A stretch of 64,000 nt of DNA from Bacillus sp. OV322. GTDB taxonomy: Bacteria > Bacillota > Bacilli > Bacillales > DSM-1321. The notes beneath the pieces are model-generated. The model was not told the DNA's origin and made no database searches. It saw only the letters and a list, made by a program, of their open reading frames with translations. Of this stretch, positions 1-7,554 are shown in pieces; within the stretch, counting starts at the first letter, position 1; each line of letters starts with the position of its first letter. The stretch covers positions 96,126 through 160,125 of the forward strand of contig NZ_FOMA01000008.1 of the NCBI RefSeq assembly GCF_900112495.1. Direction: 5' to 3'. A program made the translations under genes and the position numbers.

Positions 1-45
1 TCACTTGATAAATTACACGATTTTTTTGAGCGGCTGAATGGGTAA
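1..45 (+). CDS. 3' end of an unidentified gene
   Basis: Frame 1 is open from the window edge and ends at TAA 43-45, giving the tail SLDKLHDFFERLNG. A hairpin terminator follows 30 bp later, which supports a real gene end. The amphipathic end resembles the last helix of small regulators, but 14 residues are too few for a family call. Confidence 0.5.
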   Translation, partial: SLDKLHDFFERLNG

Positions 46-76
46 TGCTTCATCAGTGAACAAGTACTGCGTAAAA

Positions 77-113
77 GGCCAAGACACCTTAAAATGGATT
101 CTTGGCCCTTTTT
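77..113 (+). terminator. intrinsic terminator
   Basis: An 8-bp stem (GGCCAAGA 77-84 with TCTTGGCC 100-107) is followed by a T-rich run. It closes the upstream transcription unit and isolates the ECF sigma operon. Confidence 0.8.
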
Positions 114-143
114 GTGTCTTTTTTTCAGTAAAATAGAAAATAA

Positions 144-171
144 GGAAAACTTTTCAATGTGCTGCCTCGTC
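144..171 (+). promoter_or_regulatory. putative ECF-sigma promoter (autoregulatory)
   Basis: A GGAAAAC -35-like element (144-150) is separated by 17 bp from CGTC (168-171). This is close to the extracytoplasmic-function promoter form GAAAC-N16/17-CGTC and lies 26 bp before the sigma gene start. ECF sigma genes usually activate their own promoter, so autoregulation is inferred; it is not shown by sequence alone. Confidence 0.55.
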
Positions 172-196
172 TAAGTTATAGAGAGGAGGGGCAGAG

Positions 197-742
197 ATGG
201 AGGATTTAATGCTTGACGTATCTGAACTTGCAGATAGTGATGAACTGATTGATGAAATTATGAAAAGATATGGACAGGACATATTGCAGCTCGCTTTTTC
301 ATATGTGAACAGTAAAGAAGTTGCCGAGGATTTAACACAGGATATCTTTATCAAGTGCTATAAATCCCTTCATACATATAACGGAAAATCGAAGCTTAGA
401 ACATGGCTTTGGCGGATTGCGATTAATACCTGCAAGGATTACCTGAAAAGCTGGTATAACAAACGTGTTTTGGTTTCTGAAGAAGAGCCGCCGAACATGT
501 CCACTAAAAGTGATGAAATAGAAGAAGCAGTTATTCAGAAGGATGAGGATAGCCGCCTGGTTTCTGCGGTAATGAGCCTGCCGATTGAATATCGTGAAGT
601 GGTTTATTTATATTATTATGAGGAATTGCCAATAAAAGAGATTTCAGTTTTGATAGATACGAAGGAGAATACTGTGAAAACAAGGCTAAGGAAGGCTAAA
701 AAGCTTCTTAAGGAAGGAATTGAGGATCAGTATGATGGATGA
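197..742 (+). CDS. ECF-type RNA polymerase sigma factor
   Basis: This 181-residue protein has the two-domain layout of an ECF sigma factor. Region 2 is at about residues 20-90 (EVAEDLTQDIFIKCYKSL, then the LRTWLWRIAINTCKDYLK helix that melts and binds the -10 element). Region 4 is at about 120-175 (LPIEYREVVYLYYYEELPIKEI, ending in the TVKTRLRKAKKLL helix-turn-helix that reads the -35). The ATG start follows GAGGAGGGG at good spacing. An ECF-like promoter lies directly upstream. The gene overlaps the PadR-like gene by 11 bp and is followed by an FtsW-like membrane gene, so the three form one operon. No classical zinc anti-sigma gene is present; the membrane protein may fill that role, but this is inference. 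Confidence 0.9.
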   Translation: MEDLMLDVSELADSDELIDEIMKRYGQDILQLAFSYVNSKEVAEDLTQDIFIKCYKSLHTYNGKSKLRTWLWRIAINTCKDYLKSWYNKRVLVSEEEPPNMSTKSDEIEEAVIQKDEDSRLVSAVMSLPIEYREVVYLYYYEELPIKEISVLIDTKENTVKTRLRKAKKLLKEGIEDQYDG

Positions 743-1142
743 ACGTTTAAAAGGGCTTCGGAAATCTATGAAAAAAACAGCATTCAGGGAGCTCCAATTC
801 ACCGGGGACCATGCTGCGGAAATCCGTAAGAAAATCAGCAGGGGCAATGATTGGGAAGAAGATATATTACTAGCAGTCATGCAGCTGACGGTACATGAAA
901 AAACCGGGTTTGTTTTGGCCGGGCAATTACAGAGCCGCGGCATAAAAAAATTCGAAGATAATGAAGGTTTTTTATATACCGTATTGCATCAGCTTGAACA
1001 GGCCGGGATTTTGCAGTCATCCTGGGATCAATCTGAAAAGCTGTACCAGCTGACGGATAAAGGAAGAAAAGTGCTGAAAAAATCAGAAAAAGCAGGAAAA
1101 CATGAGCGGTTTTCAAGAAACTGGCTGAGAGGTGAGGCATAA
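732..1142 (+). CDS. PadR-like winged-helix regulator
   Basis: From ATG 732 (or ATG 735) the protein is about 135 residues. It has a winged-helix core at about residues 35-110: DILLAVMQLTVHEKTGFVLAGQL, then FLYTVLHQLEQAGILQSSW and YQLTDKGRKVLKK. The 'LHQLEQAGIL...YQLTDKG' pattern is typical of PadR family regulators. An in-frame TTG at 720 exists, but the GAGG at 722-725 favours 732. It overlaps the end of the sigma gene and its stop touches the ATG of the HAAS/FtsW-like gene. PadR regulators and HAAS-domain membrane proteins are a known gene pairing, which supports the call. Confidence 0.75.
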   Translation: MMDERLKGLRKSMKKTAFRELQFTGDHAAEIRKKISRGNDWEEDILLAVMQLTVHEKTGFVLAGQLQSRGIKKFEDNEGFLYTVLHQLEQAGILQSSWDQSEKLYQLTDKGRKVLKKSEKAGKHERFSRNWLRGEA

Positions 1143-2414
1143 ATGGCTGATAAAAAAACCTTTATAAGCGAGGTCACTGCCCAAATCCGGTCTAAAGAAG
1201 CGAAACAGTATGTGTCAGAGGAATTAGGCTATCATTTGGAGGAAGCGAAAAAAAGCTTTCTTCAAAAGGGCATGGCAGAGACTGAAGCTGAAGAAAAAGC
1301 AATCAAGAGGATGGGAAGCCCGCAAGAAATTGGCCAGCAGCTTAACAGGGTTCACCGTCCAAGGCCGGACTGGTACTTGTTAGGCTTGCTTTGTACGGTT
1401 TTGTGCCTTGGATTTTTGCCGTTGTTAATGCCGGGTTTCTTGGTTCCCCGGTTTATCTTATCAAAAGTGATTATAGTAGTGATCAGTGCAGCGGCTGCTT
1501 TTGTGCTGATGAAGATAGATTATAGGAAATGGAAGAGAGCCGGATGGCTGTTTTATACAGTCGGAGTATTGTTTCTGATTGGAATCGACTTTTTTTCTAA
1601 CCTAACGATTAATGGAAAGGCATATTTGAAATTCGGATCCATTACTTTAGACAGCATTATGGTAATGCCGTTTTTTTACCTAGCGTATGCTTCTTTTATG
1701 AATAACCGCAAATGTAAAGTTTGGCACTTTGTACTGTTATTTCTGGTACCGCTTATTTTGTTTGGTTATGTTCCAAATCTTTCTGCAGCCTTTATCTATA
1801 GCATGATGGTTTTTATCATGCTTTGGAAAAGTGTTTTTTCAAGGAAAACCATCATTGCCATCTGGTCAGCAGCGGCAATGATGCTAGCTTTTATCACTGC
1901 CATTTTTTGGCATAGTGCCAGGTATTATCAAAAAGAAAGGATATTGGCGATTTTACATCCTTACCATGATACTGGATATACGAGTATGCAAGCTAAAAAG
2001 CTGCTAACCCATGCAGGATGGTTCGGCCAATCAAACCCCTATGACCTTTTCATTGCGGAGCCTTACACCAATTTTGTTTTCGTTAGCTTCACTTACTGCT
2101 ATGGATGGCTCTTAGCTGCTTTCCTTGTGCTGATTCTGATTATGTTCCCGGTAAGAATGGCCATGACGGTTTCAAAGGTGAAGGATGGGTACGGGAAACT
2201 TCTTACTGTTGGTGCAGCTGCATTTTTTACAGTCCAGTTTGCCTGCCATATTGGAATGGCAGCGGGTGTTTTTCCTATGACGGAGATGTCTCTTCCGTTC
2301 ATCAGCTATGGATTGGCGCCTGCATTGCTTAATGCTGCTGTGATTGGAATTGTACTCAGTGTATACCGAAAGAAAAACCTGGTCGCGGCGGGGATTTCTG
2401 CAGAAAAAAGGTAA
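1143..2414 (+). CDS. HAAS-domain membrane protein related to FtsW/RodA/SpoVE
   Basis: This 423-residue protein has a soluble N-terminal helical domain (about 1-70, with 'ERIxxHLxE..'-like features such as SEELGYHLEEA and EEKAIKRMGSPQEIGQQL). This is the HAAS/permease-prefix domain usually paired with PadR regulators. About ten membrane segments follow. The C-terminal stretch TEMSLPFISYGLAPALLNAAVIGIVLSVYRK matches the SEDS (FtsW/RodA/SpoVE) signature. The acidic positions expected in active SEDS glycosyltransferases read Asn: PNLSAA at 211-216 in place of PDLGTA, and YTNFVF at 308-313 in place of HTDFIF. The QPSE motif is also missing. A sensory or regulatory role is more likely than glycan polymerisation (inference). 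The start follows GAGGTGAGG and abuts the PadR stop. Confidence 0.75.
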   Translation: MADKKTFISEVTAQIRSKEAKQYVSEELGYHLEEAKKSFLQKGMAETEAEEKAIKRMGSPQEIGQQLNRVHRPRPDWYLLGLLCTVLCLGFLPLLMPGFLVPRFILSKVIIVVISAAAAFVLMKIDYRKWKRAGWLFYTVGVLFLIGIDFFSNLTINGKAYLKFGSITLDSIMVMPFFYLAYASFMNNRKCKVWHFVLLFLVPLILFGYVPNLSAAFIYSMMVFIMLWKSVFSRKTIIAIWSAAAMMLAFITAIFWHSARYYQKERILAILHPYHDTGYTSMQAKKLLTHAGWFGQSNPYDLFIAEPYTNFVFVSFTYCYGWLLAAFLVLILIMFPVRMAMTVSKVKDGYGKLLTVGAAAFFTVQFACHIGMAAGVFPMTEMSLPFISYGLAPALLNAAVIGIVLSVYRKKNLVAAGISAEKR

Positions 2415-2475
2415 GAGAGGATGAGGATATTTTGATTCTGCTTAATGGTAGCTTAGCATTAGCAGCAGGACTCCG

Positions 2476-2724
2476 ATGTTATGGCAGAAATTCAGGAGAC
2501 TGAAATCGATTCTATTACTGGGAGTGCTTATGTCGATAGGAATTGAGTTTCTGCAATTTTTTGAGTTGCTAGTTTCAAGTGAAATGGGCAGGACTGTCGA
2601 CATTGACGATGTGATCTGCAATACGGCAGGCGCTATTCTCGGCTATATTTTATACCAACTAATAACCGCCGTCGCAAACAAGTATCGCATCAAATCCCTG
2701 CAGCAGATGTTTATCGGCGGATGA
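2476..2724 (+). pseudogene. VanZ-like protein, 5'-truncated
   Basis: The frame PMLWQKFRRLKSILLLGVLMSIGIEFLQFFELL...RTVDIDDVICNTAGAILGYILY is the C-terminal half of a VanZ-like membrane protein ('IExxQ' and 'DxDDxxxNtxGxxxGy' motifs). Normal members are about 150-200 residues; here the N-terminal membrane half is missing. An in-frame TAG at 2449-2451 lies just upstream, and the ATG at 2476 has no ribosome binding site and aligns to the interior of the family. It is best read as a remnant. Confidence 0.7.
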
Positions 2725-2855
2725 CATAAAAAAGACTGCTGACTGAATTACTTATGCAGAAATTTAACAAGGTCAAAAACCAGTCAGAACAAAGCACAAA
2801 TTGACAGGATTGCCCGAACTGAGGCTGGTAGGATATGAAGTAAGGAGTGAGTGAT

Positions 2856-3704
2856 ATGGGCTGGGTTGAGTCTTTGCAAAAAGCGATCGATTATATGGAG
2901 GATCATTTACTGGAGGATATGGATATGAAACAGATCGCGAAAGAGGCGAATTCCTCTGTTTTTCATTTTCAGCGCACCTTTGCGCTGCTGACTGATGTAT
3001 CTGTCGGTGAGTATCTCCGGCGCAGGCGTTTGACACTGGCAGCCCAGGAGTTAGTTAGATCTCAATGCAAAATTATCGACCTGGCCTATAAGTACGGCTA
3101 TGACACTCCGGAGGCATTTTCCAGGGCTTTCCGAAGGCAGCACGGCGTAAAACCCAGTGAAGTCAGGAAAAATCATGGAAAGCTGAATGCTTATAATCGC
3201 CTGATTATCCAGGTAACCTTGAAAGGGAGAGATCCGATGAAGTATAAAATTGTAGAACGGGAAAGTTTTCAAGTTGTTGGTGTCAAACGGGAGTTTTCGT
3301 TAGCAGGCGGTGAAAATTTAAAGGGAATCCCGCTTTTTTGGAACGATGTCCATTCTGATGGAACAAATGACGTGCTGCTTAGCTTGGACAATGGAAGAAT
3401 GTACGGAATATGTGTGGATAAAAGCAGTGAAAATCAGCAGATGGATTATTGGATCGCTGCAGAATACGGCGGTGAAGTACCAGAAGGATTATCAGCCTTT
3501 ACGATGCCTTCCTCAAAATGGAGTGTTTTTGAAGTTCATGGTGCAATGCCGGATGCCATTCAAAAGGCGTGGAAGCAAATCATGTCAGAGTGGTTTCCAT
3601 CAGGGCATTATCAGCATGGAGGCACCCCGGAGATGGAAGTCTATTCCGACGGAGATCCGTCAAGCCCGGATTACTATTCTGAAATTTGGATTCCAGTAAA
3701 ATAA
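2856..3704 (+). CDS. AraC family regulator with effector-binding domain
   Basis: This 282-residue protein has two AraC helix-turn-helix motifs at residues about 5-105 (MDMKQIAKEANSSVFHFQRTF and IIDLAYKYGYDTPEAFSRAF, followed by the HGVKPSEVR end motif). A linker leads to a GyrI/Rob-like small-molecule binding domain (about 125-282, beginning YKIVERESFQVVGVKREF and ending EMEVYSDGDP...YYSEIWIPVK). Such proteins sense hydrophobic compounds and regulate export or resistance genes. The ATG at 2856 is preferred over GTG 2847 because TAAGGAG (2841-2847) gives 8-nt spacing. It is convergent with the YdcF gene, and no target gene is adjacent. Confidence 0.9.
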   Translation: MGWVESLQKAIDYMEDHLLEDMDMKQIAKEANSSVFHFQRTFALLTDVSVGEYLRRRRLTLAAQELVRSQCKIIDLAYKYGYDTPEAFSRAFRRQHGVKPSEVRKNHGKLNAYNRLIIQVTLKGRDPMKYKIVERESFQVVGVKREFSLAGGENLKGIPLFWNDVHSDGTNDVLLSLDNGRMYGICVDKSSENQQMDYWIAAEYGGEVPEGLSAFTMPSSKWSVFEVHGAMPDAIQKAWKQIMSEWFPSGHYQHGGTPEMEVYSDGDPSSPDYYSEIWIPVK

Positions 3705-3748
3705 GTAAATGATACTTGCATTTTTATGAAGCAGGGACCGGTCGCCAC

Positions 3749-3782
3749 AAAAACCAGCATTCCATCTTGGATGCTGGTTTTC
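3749..3782. terminator. bidirectional intrinsic terminator
   Basis: A hairpin with arms AAAACCAGCAT and ATGCTGGTTTT lies between the convergent araC-type and ydcF-type genes. A/T-rich flanks let it serve both strands. Confidence 0.85.
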
Positions 3783-3791
3783 CACACTGTT

Positions 3792-4406
3792 TTATGAATT
3801 TTTATCTGGGATGATGCTGAAGAACTTTTTCAGTGTCTTTTTTGAGTTTGTTCCATTCAAACCAAAATAGTTGCCAACCAGCTTAATGTATTCAGTATAG
3901 GTGATTTTCCTGTTCAGGCTTGTCAGCCACCACGTTGCAGGATGATAATGGCTGCCGCCGCTTGAGCAATAGGTCAGAGTGATGCCTGTTTTCTTAAATG
4001 CCTTATCATAATTATATTTAACCCGTCTCATATGATAATTGGAGGAAACCACAATCGCAGATTTCAATCCGTGCTGCTTCATAAGCTTTTCTGTAAATAA
4101 GGCATTTTCCGACGTGCTTGTCGCATGATTTTCTAAAATGATGGAGCGGGCAGGGATACCGGATGCACGGGATCCCTGATAAAGGTTGTTTTCACGGCCG
4201 TTAGAGAACATCAGATGAGATGCATACCCCTTTTTATATAATTCGATTCCTTTTTCCAGGCGGTTAGTGTCGCCGCTTAATACAATTACAACATCTGATT
4301 TAACAGGTTTTTCATCCACAACAAGAAAATTCCCCGCAAGCTCTATAAGAATGATGAAAATAATCATCACCGCCATTAATTTTTTAAAAGTACGTTTCTT
4401 CCGCAT
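3792..4406 (-). CDS. YdcF/ElyC (DUF218) family membrane-anchored protein
   Basis: This 204-residue protein has one N-terminal membrane segment (about 10-30) followed by a DUF218 domain. Supporting features are the early DVVIVLSGDTNRLEKGIELYKKGYA block, an ENHATSTSENA block and the IVVSSNYHMRRVKYNYDKAF motif characteristic of YdcF/SanA/ElyC proteins. These proteins act outside the membrane and are linked to envelope polymer metabolism in other bacteria; the reaction is not established. It is transcribed alone, convergent with the AraC regulator. Confidence 0.85.
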   Translation of the reverse strand: MRKKRTFKKLMAVMIIFIILIELAGNFLVVDEKPVKSDVVIVLSGDTNRLEKGIELYKKGYASHLMFSNGRENNLYQGSRASGIPARSIILENHATSTSENALFTEKLMKQHGLKSAIVVSSNYHMRRVKYNYDKAFKKTGITLTYCSSGGSHYHPATWWLTSLNRKITYTEYIKLVGNYFGLNGTNSKKTLKKFFSIIPDKNS

Positions 4407-4736
4407 TTTTATCCTTCCTCTACCAATGCTTCAAAGCCTTGATGCAGATTGCGGACTGTGAGAAGCAAGAATCATATTTATGTGAAAATAAAAATTTAAA
4501 AACTCTTTTTGTTTATTAAATATCCATTTGCAGTCATGGTAAAACTGTGCTCGCCATTGCTTGGCCATGACAAGTATAACATAGGATATTCGTAAACTTT
4601 AGAGAAAATTACTGACAGTATTCTGCTTTTAATGAGGATGTTTTTAAAAGGACACTTGAATACAATTCATGGTGATGGGGTACACGTAAGAATATATACG
4701 TTGGCTTGAAAAATAATCAATAGACAGGAGATTCAT
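4407..4736. other. intergenic region between divergent genes
   Basis: This 330-bp A/T-rich spacer separates the divergent ydcF-type and catalase genes. I see no reading frame, PerR box or clear repeat. The catalase ribosome binding site (CAGGAG, about 4727-4732) is the only firm element. Confidence 0.5.
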
Positions 4737-5663
4737 ATGAAACCGAACGATCACTCCGATTTAGCGGTACAAGCAGTAGATGATATTGAACATATTTCAG
4801 GCACGTTTCCCGGGTATCGGCGTGCCCATGCCAGAGGGCGCTGCTATAAGGGGATATTCACTCCGAATGGAAAGGCAGCTCCTCTCACCACTGCTCCTCA
4901 CCTGCAGACAGAACCTGTGCCTGTTATTGTCCGGTTTTCCAACAGTTCGCCCAATCCCGGCCACTCAGATGCCCTAACTCCTGTTAAAGGGATGTCGGTG
5001 CAATTTCAATTAGGGAACGGAGAGATCACTAATTTAATAGCTGTTACTATCCCTGTTTTCTTTGCGAAATCTCCCGAGGCATTCTCCGAAATGTTTAAAT
5101 TGATAAAATCAGCGAAAACAGGCTTGCCAAATCTTAAAAGCCTGATGAAGGTGCTTGTGAAATACCCGGAAGGCGATGCTGCAGTTCGGATCTTGAAGGA
5201 AATGCACCCTCCAGCAAGCTATGGCTCTGCACAATACTATTCGATTCATGCTTTTTATTTTGTGGATAAAGAAGGAAGAAGGCAGGCGGTTAAATACCAA
5301 TGGAAGCCAGATGCAGGGCTCGGCATGCTGAAGCTAAAAGAAGCGGCAAATCGTCCAGAGGACTATCTTGATCAAGAAATGGATGAACGCCTAAAACAGG
5401 CGCCTGTAGGGTTTGACCTTGATATCCAGCTGGGAGCGGAAGAAGACCCTACGGATGATCCAACCGTACTCTGGCCTGAAGACAGACAAAAAATGACTGT
5501 AGGCCATCTCGAAATAACAGAAAGGCTTGAAGATCAAGGAGAAGAATTGCTTTTTGATCCAACAGTGATAACAGACGGAATTCAATTGTCTGAGGATAAA
5601 ATCCTGCATTTTCGCCATGCTGCTTACAAGGAATCCTATCGTCGCAGAATTCATAATGAATGA
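4737..5663 (+). CDS. small catalase family protein
   Basis: This 308-residue protein matches the short catalase subfamily (about 300 residues against about 480 for full catalases). RRAHARGRCYKGIF (27-40) carries the distal-side His of the haem pocket. PVIVRFSNSSPNPGHSDALTPVKGMSVQF matches the catalase RFSNS...D...GMAVKF region. FRHAAYKESYRRR near the C-terminus has the R-x-x-x-Y proximal haem ligand arrangement. The domain that stabilises large catalases is absent. It probably removes peroxide or acts as a haem peroxidase. There is no signal peptide. ATG follows CAGGAG, and a terminator ends the unit. Confidence 0.85.
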   Translation: MKPNDHSDLAVQAVDDIEHISGTFPGYRRAHARGRCYKGIFTPNGKAAPLTTAPHLQTEPVPVIVRFSNSSPNPGHSDALTPVKGMSVQFQLGNGEITNLIAVTIPVFFAKSPEAFSEMFKLIKSAKTGLPNLKSLMKVLVKYPEGDAAVRILKEMHPPASYGSAQYYSIHAFYFVDKEGRRQAVKYQWKPDAGLGMLKLKEAANRPEDYLDQEMDERLKQAPVGFDLDIQLGAEEDPTDDPTVLWPEDRQKMTVGHLEITERLEDQGEELLFDPTVITDGIQLSEDKILHFRHAAYKESYRRRIHNE

Positions 5664-5669
5664 AAGCGT

Positions 5670-5718
5670 AGCTGTTTCAAAGGACGTTAAGCACCATGCC
5701 TTTGAGACAGCTTTTTTT
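5670..5718 (+). terminator. intrinsic terminator
   Basis: A long stem, AGCTGTTTCAAAGG (5670-5683) with CCTTTGAGACAGCT (5699-5712), followed by a T run ends the catalase gene. Confidence 0.9.
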
Positions 5719-5796
5719 GTGATTCATTTCAAAAACATCCGGAAAAACCGATATAAGGAAAAAGATAGGAAATAACTTAACTGCGCAGGTGAAATT

Positions 5797-7326
5797 TTGC
5801 ATATTACATATAGGACGTTTATCAAAAAGCTGATTAGGAACTATGTAATCGGTTCGCTGACAGCTGTATTCGGGGTAGGAGGAATATTTATTTTCTTTGC
5901 TTTAAAGGTATCGGCTGAGGAAATAGTAAGCCTTCTGTCCATTCTATTCATATCGCTTGTTGTTATGCTGTTTGCAGAGTTTATTGTATTTTCCAGGCAT
6001 ATCCGCCCTATACGGAGCCTGTTTTTGGAGAGCAGTCCGGACTTCAGCATGCTGCAGTCTGTATATTTTCAGACACACCGGTTTCCAATTTTGGCAATTA
6101 AGCGGATTATTGGACCGCATTTTCTGGGTCTGTCCATTCCAGCCATGCTCATGCTTTGGGGGGGCATCCATAGCGGACTTTTGAACTTGCCCCATTATTA
6201 TATTTTGCTGGCTGCTTTTGGATTGCCGCTTGTAGCTTGTATGCATGCCTTTATCGAATTCTTTTTAACATCACAGTCCATCCGTCCAGTTGCCATGCAC
6301 ATCAGACAGCTTTCCATGGATTTATACAATATTGATTTGTCTCTGAACGGAGAGGTGCTGGTATCTATTCAGCGGAAATTTCAATTCAGTACCTTTTTAA
6401 TTGGAACATTTCCGCTGTTCCTCTTCAGTCTGGGTGAGTATATCCGCCAGAATGTGCTTCATGAATCTCATGATTACTGGAAATGGACGGGTATCATTCT
6501 TCTTGCAGGGATTATCTTTTCTTCACTTGGAGCCTGGGTATTGTCAAAAGAGGTGCAGCATCCGATTACGAGCCTTTATAAGGGGTTGGACTCTGTACGG
6601 AGCGGCGACTTTGACGTGCGTACAGCTGATATTTATTCGGACGAGTTTTCCATGCTTGTGGCCGGCTTCAATCATATGGTGAGCGGGCTGAAGGAGCGGG
6701 AAACCATGAATAACCTGCTCATCCAGAGTTACTTCTCGACCCTTGCTGCGGCTCTTGATGCCAGAGATCCTTATACGGCGGGGCATTCCGAGCGGGTGGC
6801 ATATTATTCCCTGAGAATCGGCAGGCTTGCAAGACTGCCGGAAGCTGAGCTCGATATTTTGCATAAAACCGCACTGCTGCATGATATTGGAAAAATCGGC
6901 GTCCGTGATGATGTTCTTCTTAAGGACGGCAAACTTACTGACGAAGAATTTAAGCAAATTAAACAGCATCCAGTATTAGGAGAGAAAATTTTAAAAGAAA
7001 TAAAGCCCGCCGAATCCATGGCACCATTGCTTCCCGGTGTAAGATCACATCATGAACGATACGACGGAAGAGGATATCCGGATGGCTTAACAGGCGTCGG
7101 CATCCCGTTAATGGGCAGAATCATTGCTATAGCAGATGCCTTCGATGCAATGACCTCTGACAGGCCGTATCGCAAAGGAATGCCCGAAGAAAAGGCTTTG
7201 AGCATCCTTGCAGGCGGCAAAGGAACACAGTGGGACCCGGAATTGACCACTCTTTTTATTGCTAATTACGGAGAAATTAAGCTTCGGGAAGCAGAAGAGG
7301 GACAGGCTGAAGAATATGCAGGGTAA
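5797..7326 (+). CDS. membrane HAMP/HD-GYP domain cyclic-di-GMP phosphodiesterase
   Basis: This 509-residue protein has an N-terminal membrane region of about six helices (20-250), a HAMP linker (about 250-305, HPITSLYKGLDSVRSGDFDVRT) and an intact HD-GYP domain (about 315-500). The domain shows HSERVAYYSLRIG, the HD pair in LLHDIGKIG, and HHERYDGRGYPDGL with the GYP triplet, then AIADAFDAMTSDRPYRK. HD-GYP proteins hydrolyse cyclic di-GMP, so this is a membrane sensor lowering that second messenger. The start is TTG at 5797 after GCAGGTG; there is no usable ATG nearby. It is monocistronic. Confidence 0.9.
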   Translation: MHITYRTFIKKLIRNYVIGSLTAVFGVGGIFIFFALKVSAEEIVSLLSILFISLVVMLFAEFIVFSRHIRPIRSLFLESSPDFSMLQSVYFQTHRFPILAIKRIIGPHFLGLSIPAMLMLWGGIHSGLLNLPHYYILLAAFGLPLVACMHAFIEFFLTSQSIRPVAMHIRQLSMDLYNIDLSLNGEVLVSIQRKFQFSTFLIGTFPLFLFSLGEYIRQNVLHESHDYWKWTGIILLAGIIFSSLGAWVLSKEVQHPITSLYKGLDSVRSGDFDVRTADIYSDEFSMLVAGFNHMVSGLKERETMNNLLIQSYFSTLAAALDARDPYTAGHSERVAYYSLRIGRLARLPEAELDILHKTALLHDIGKIGVRDDVLLKDGKLTDEEFKQIKQHPVLGEKILKEIKPAESMAPLLPGVRSHHERYDGRGYPDGLTGVGIPLMGRIIAIADAFDAMTSDRPYRKGMPEEKALSILAGGKGTQWDPELTTLFIANYGEIKLREAEEGQAEEYAG

Positions 7327-7330
7327 TGTA

Positions 7331-7360
7331 GGACCGGATTTGATCTGGTTCTTTTTTTTT
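7331..7360 (+). terminator. intrinsic terminator
   Basis: A short hairpin (GACCGGA with TCTGGTT, wobble pairs) followed by a run of T ends the HD-GYP gene. Confidence 0.75.
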
Positions 7361-7554
7361 GGCTTTATTCGTAAACTTTTCTGCTGTGGAAGAAGGTCTC
7401 CTGTTCGTGATAAGTGTGTAGTTCATTAGAACTATTTTCACGGAATATCCTTGTATGACTTGCGAGCATTTTTCTTCCTTTAAGATACATCTATCCAATA
7501 ATTTACAAATAAAGAAATTTGTGATGAGTCTGCGAGAAAGGAATTCCGATAAAA

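Noticed and set aside
4407..4736. PerR box before the catalase
   Set aside because: No TTATAAT-N-ATTATAA-like site was found on either strand.
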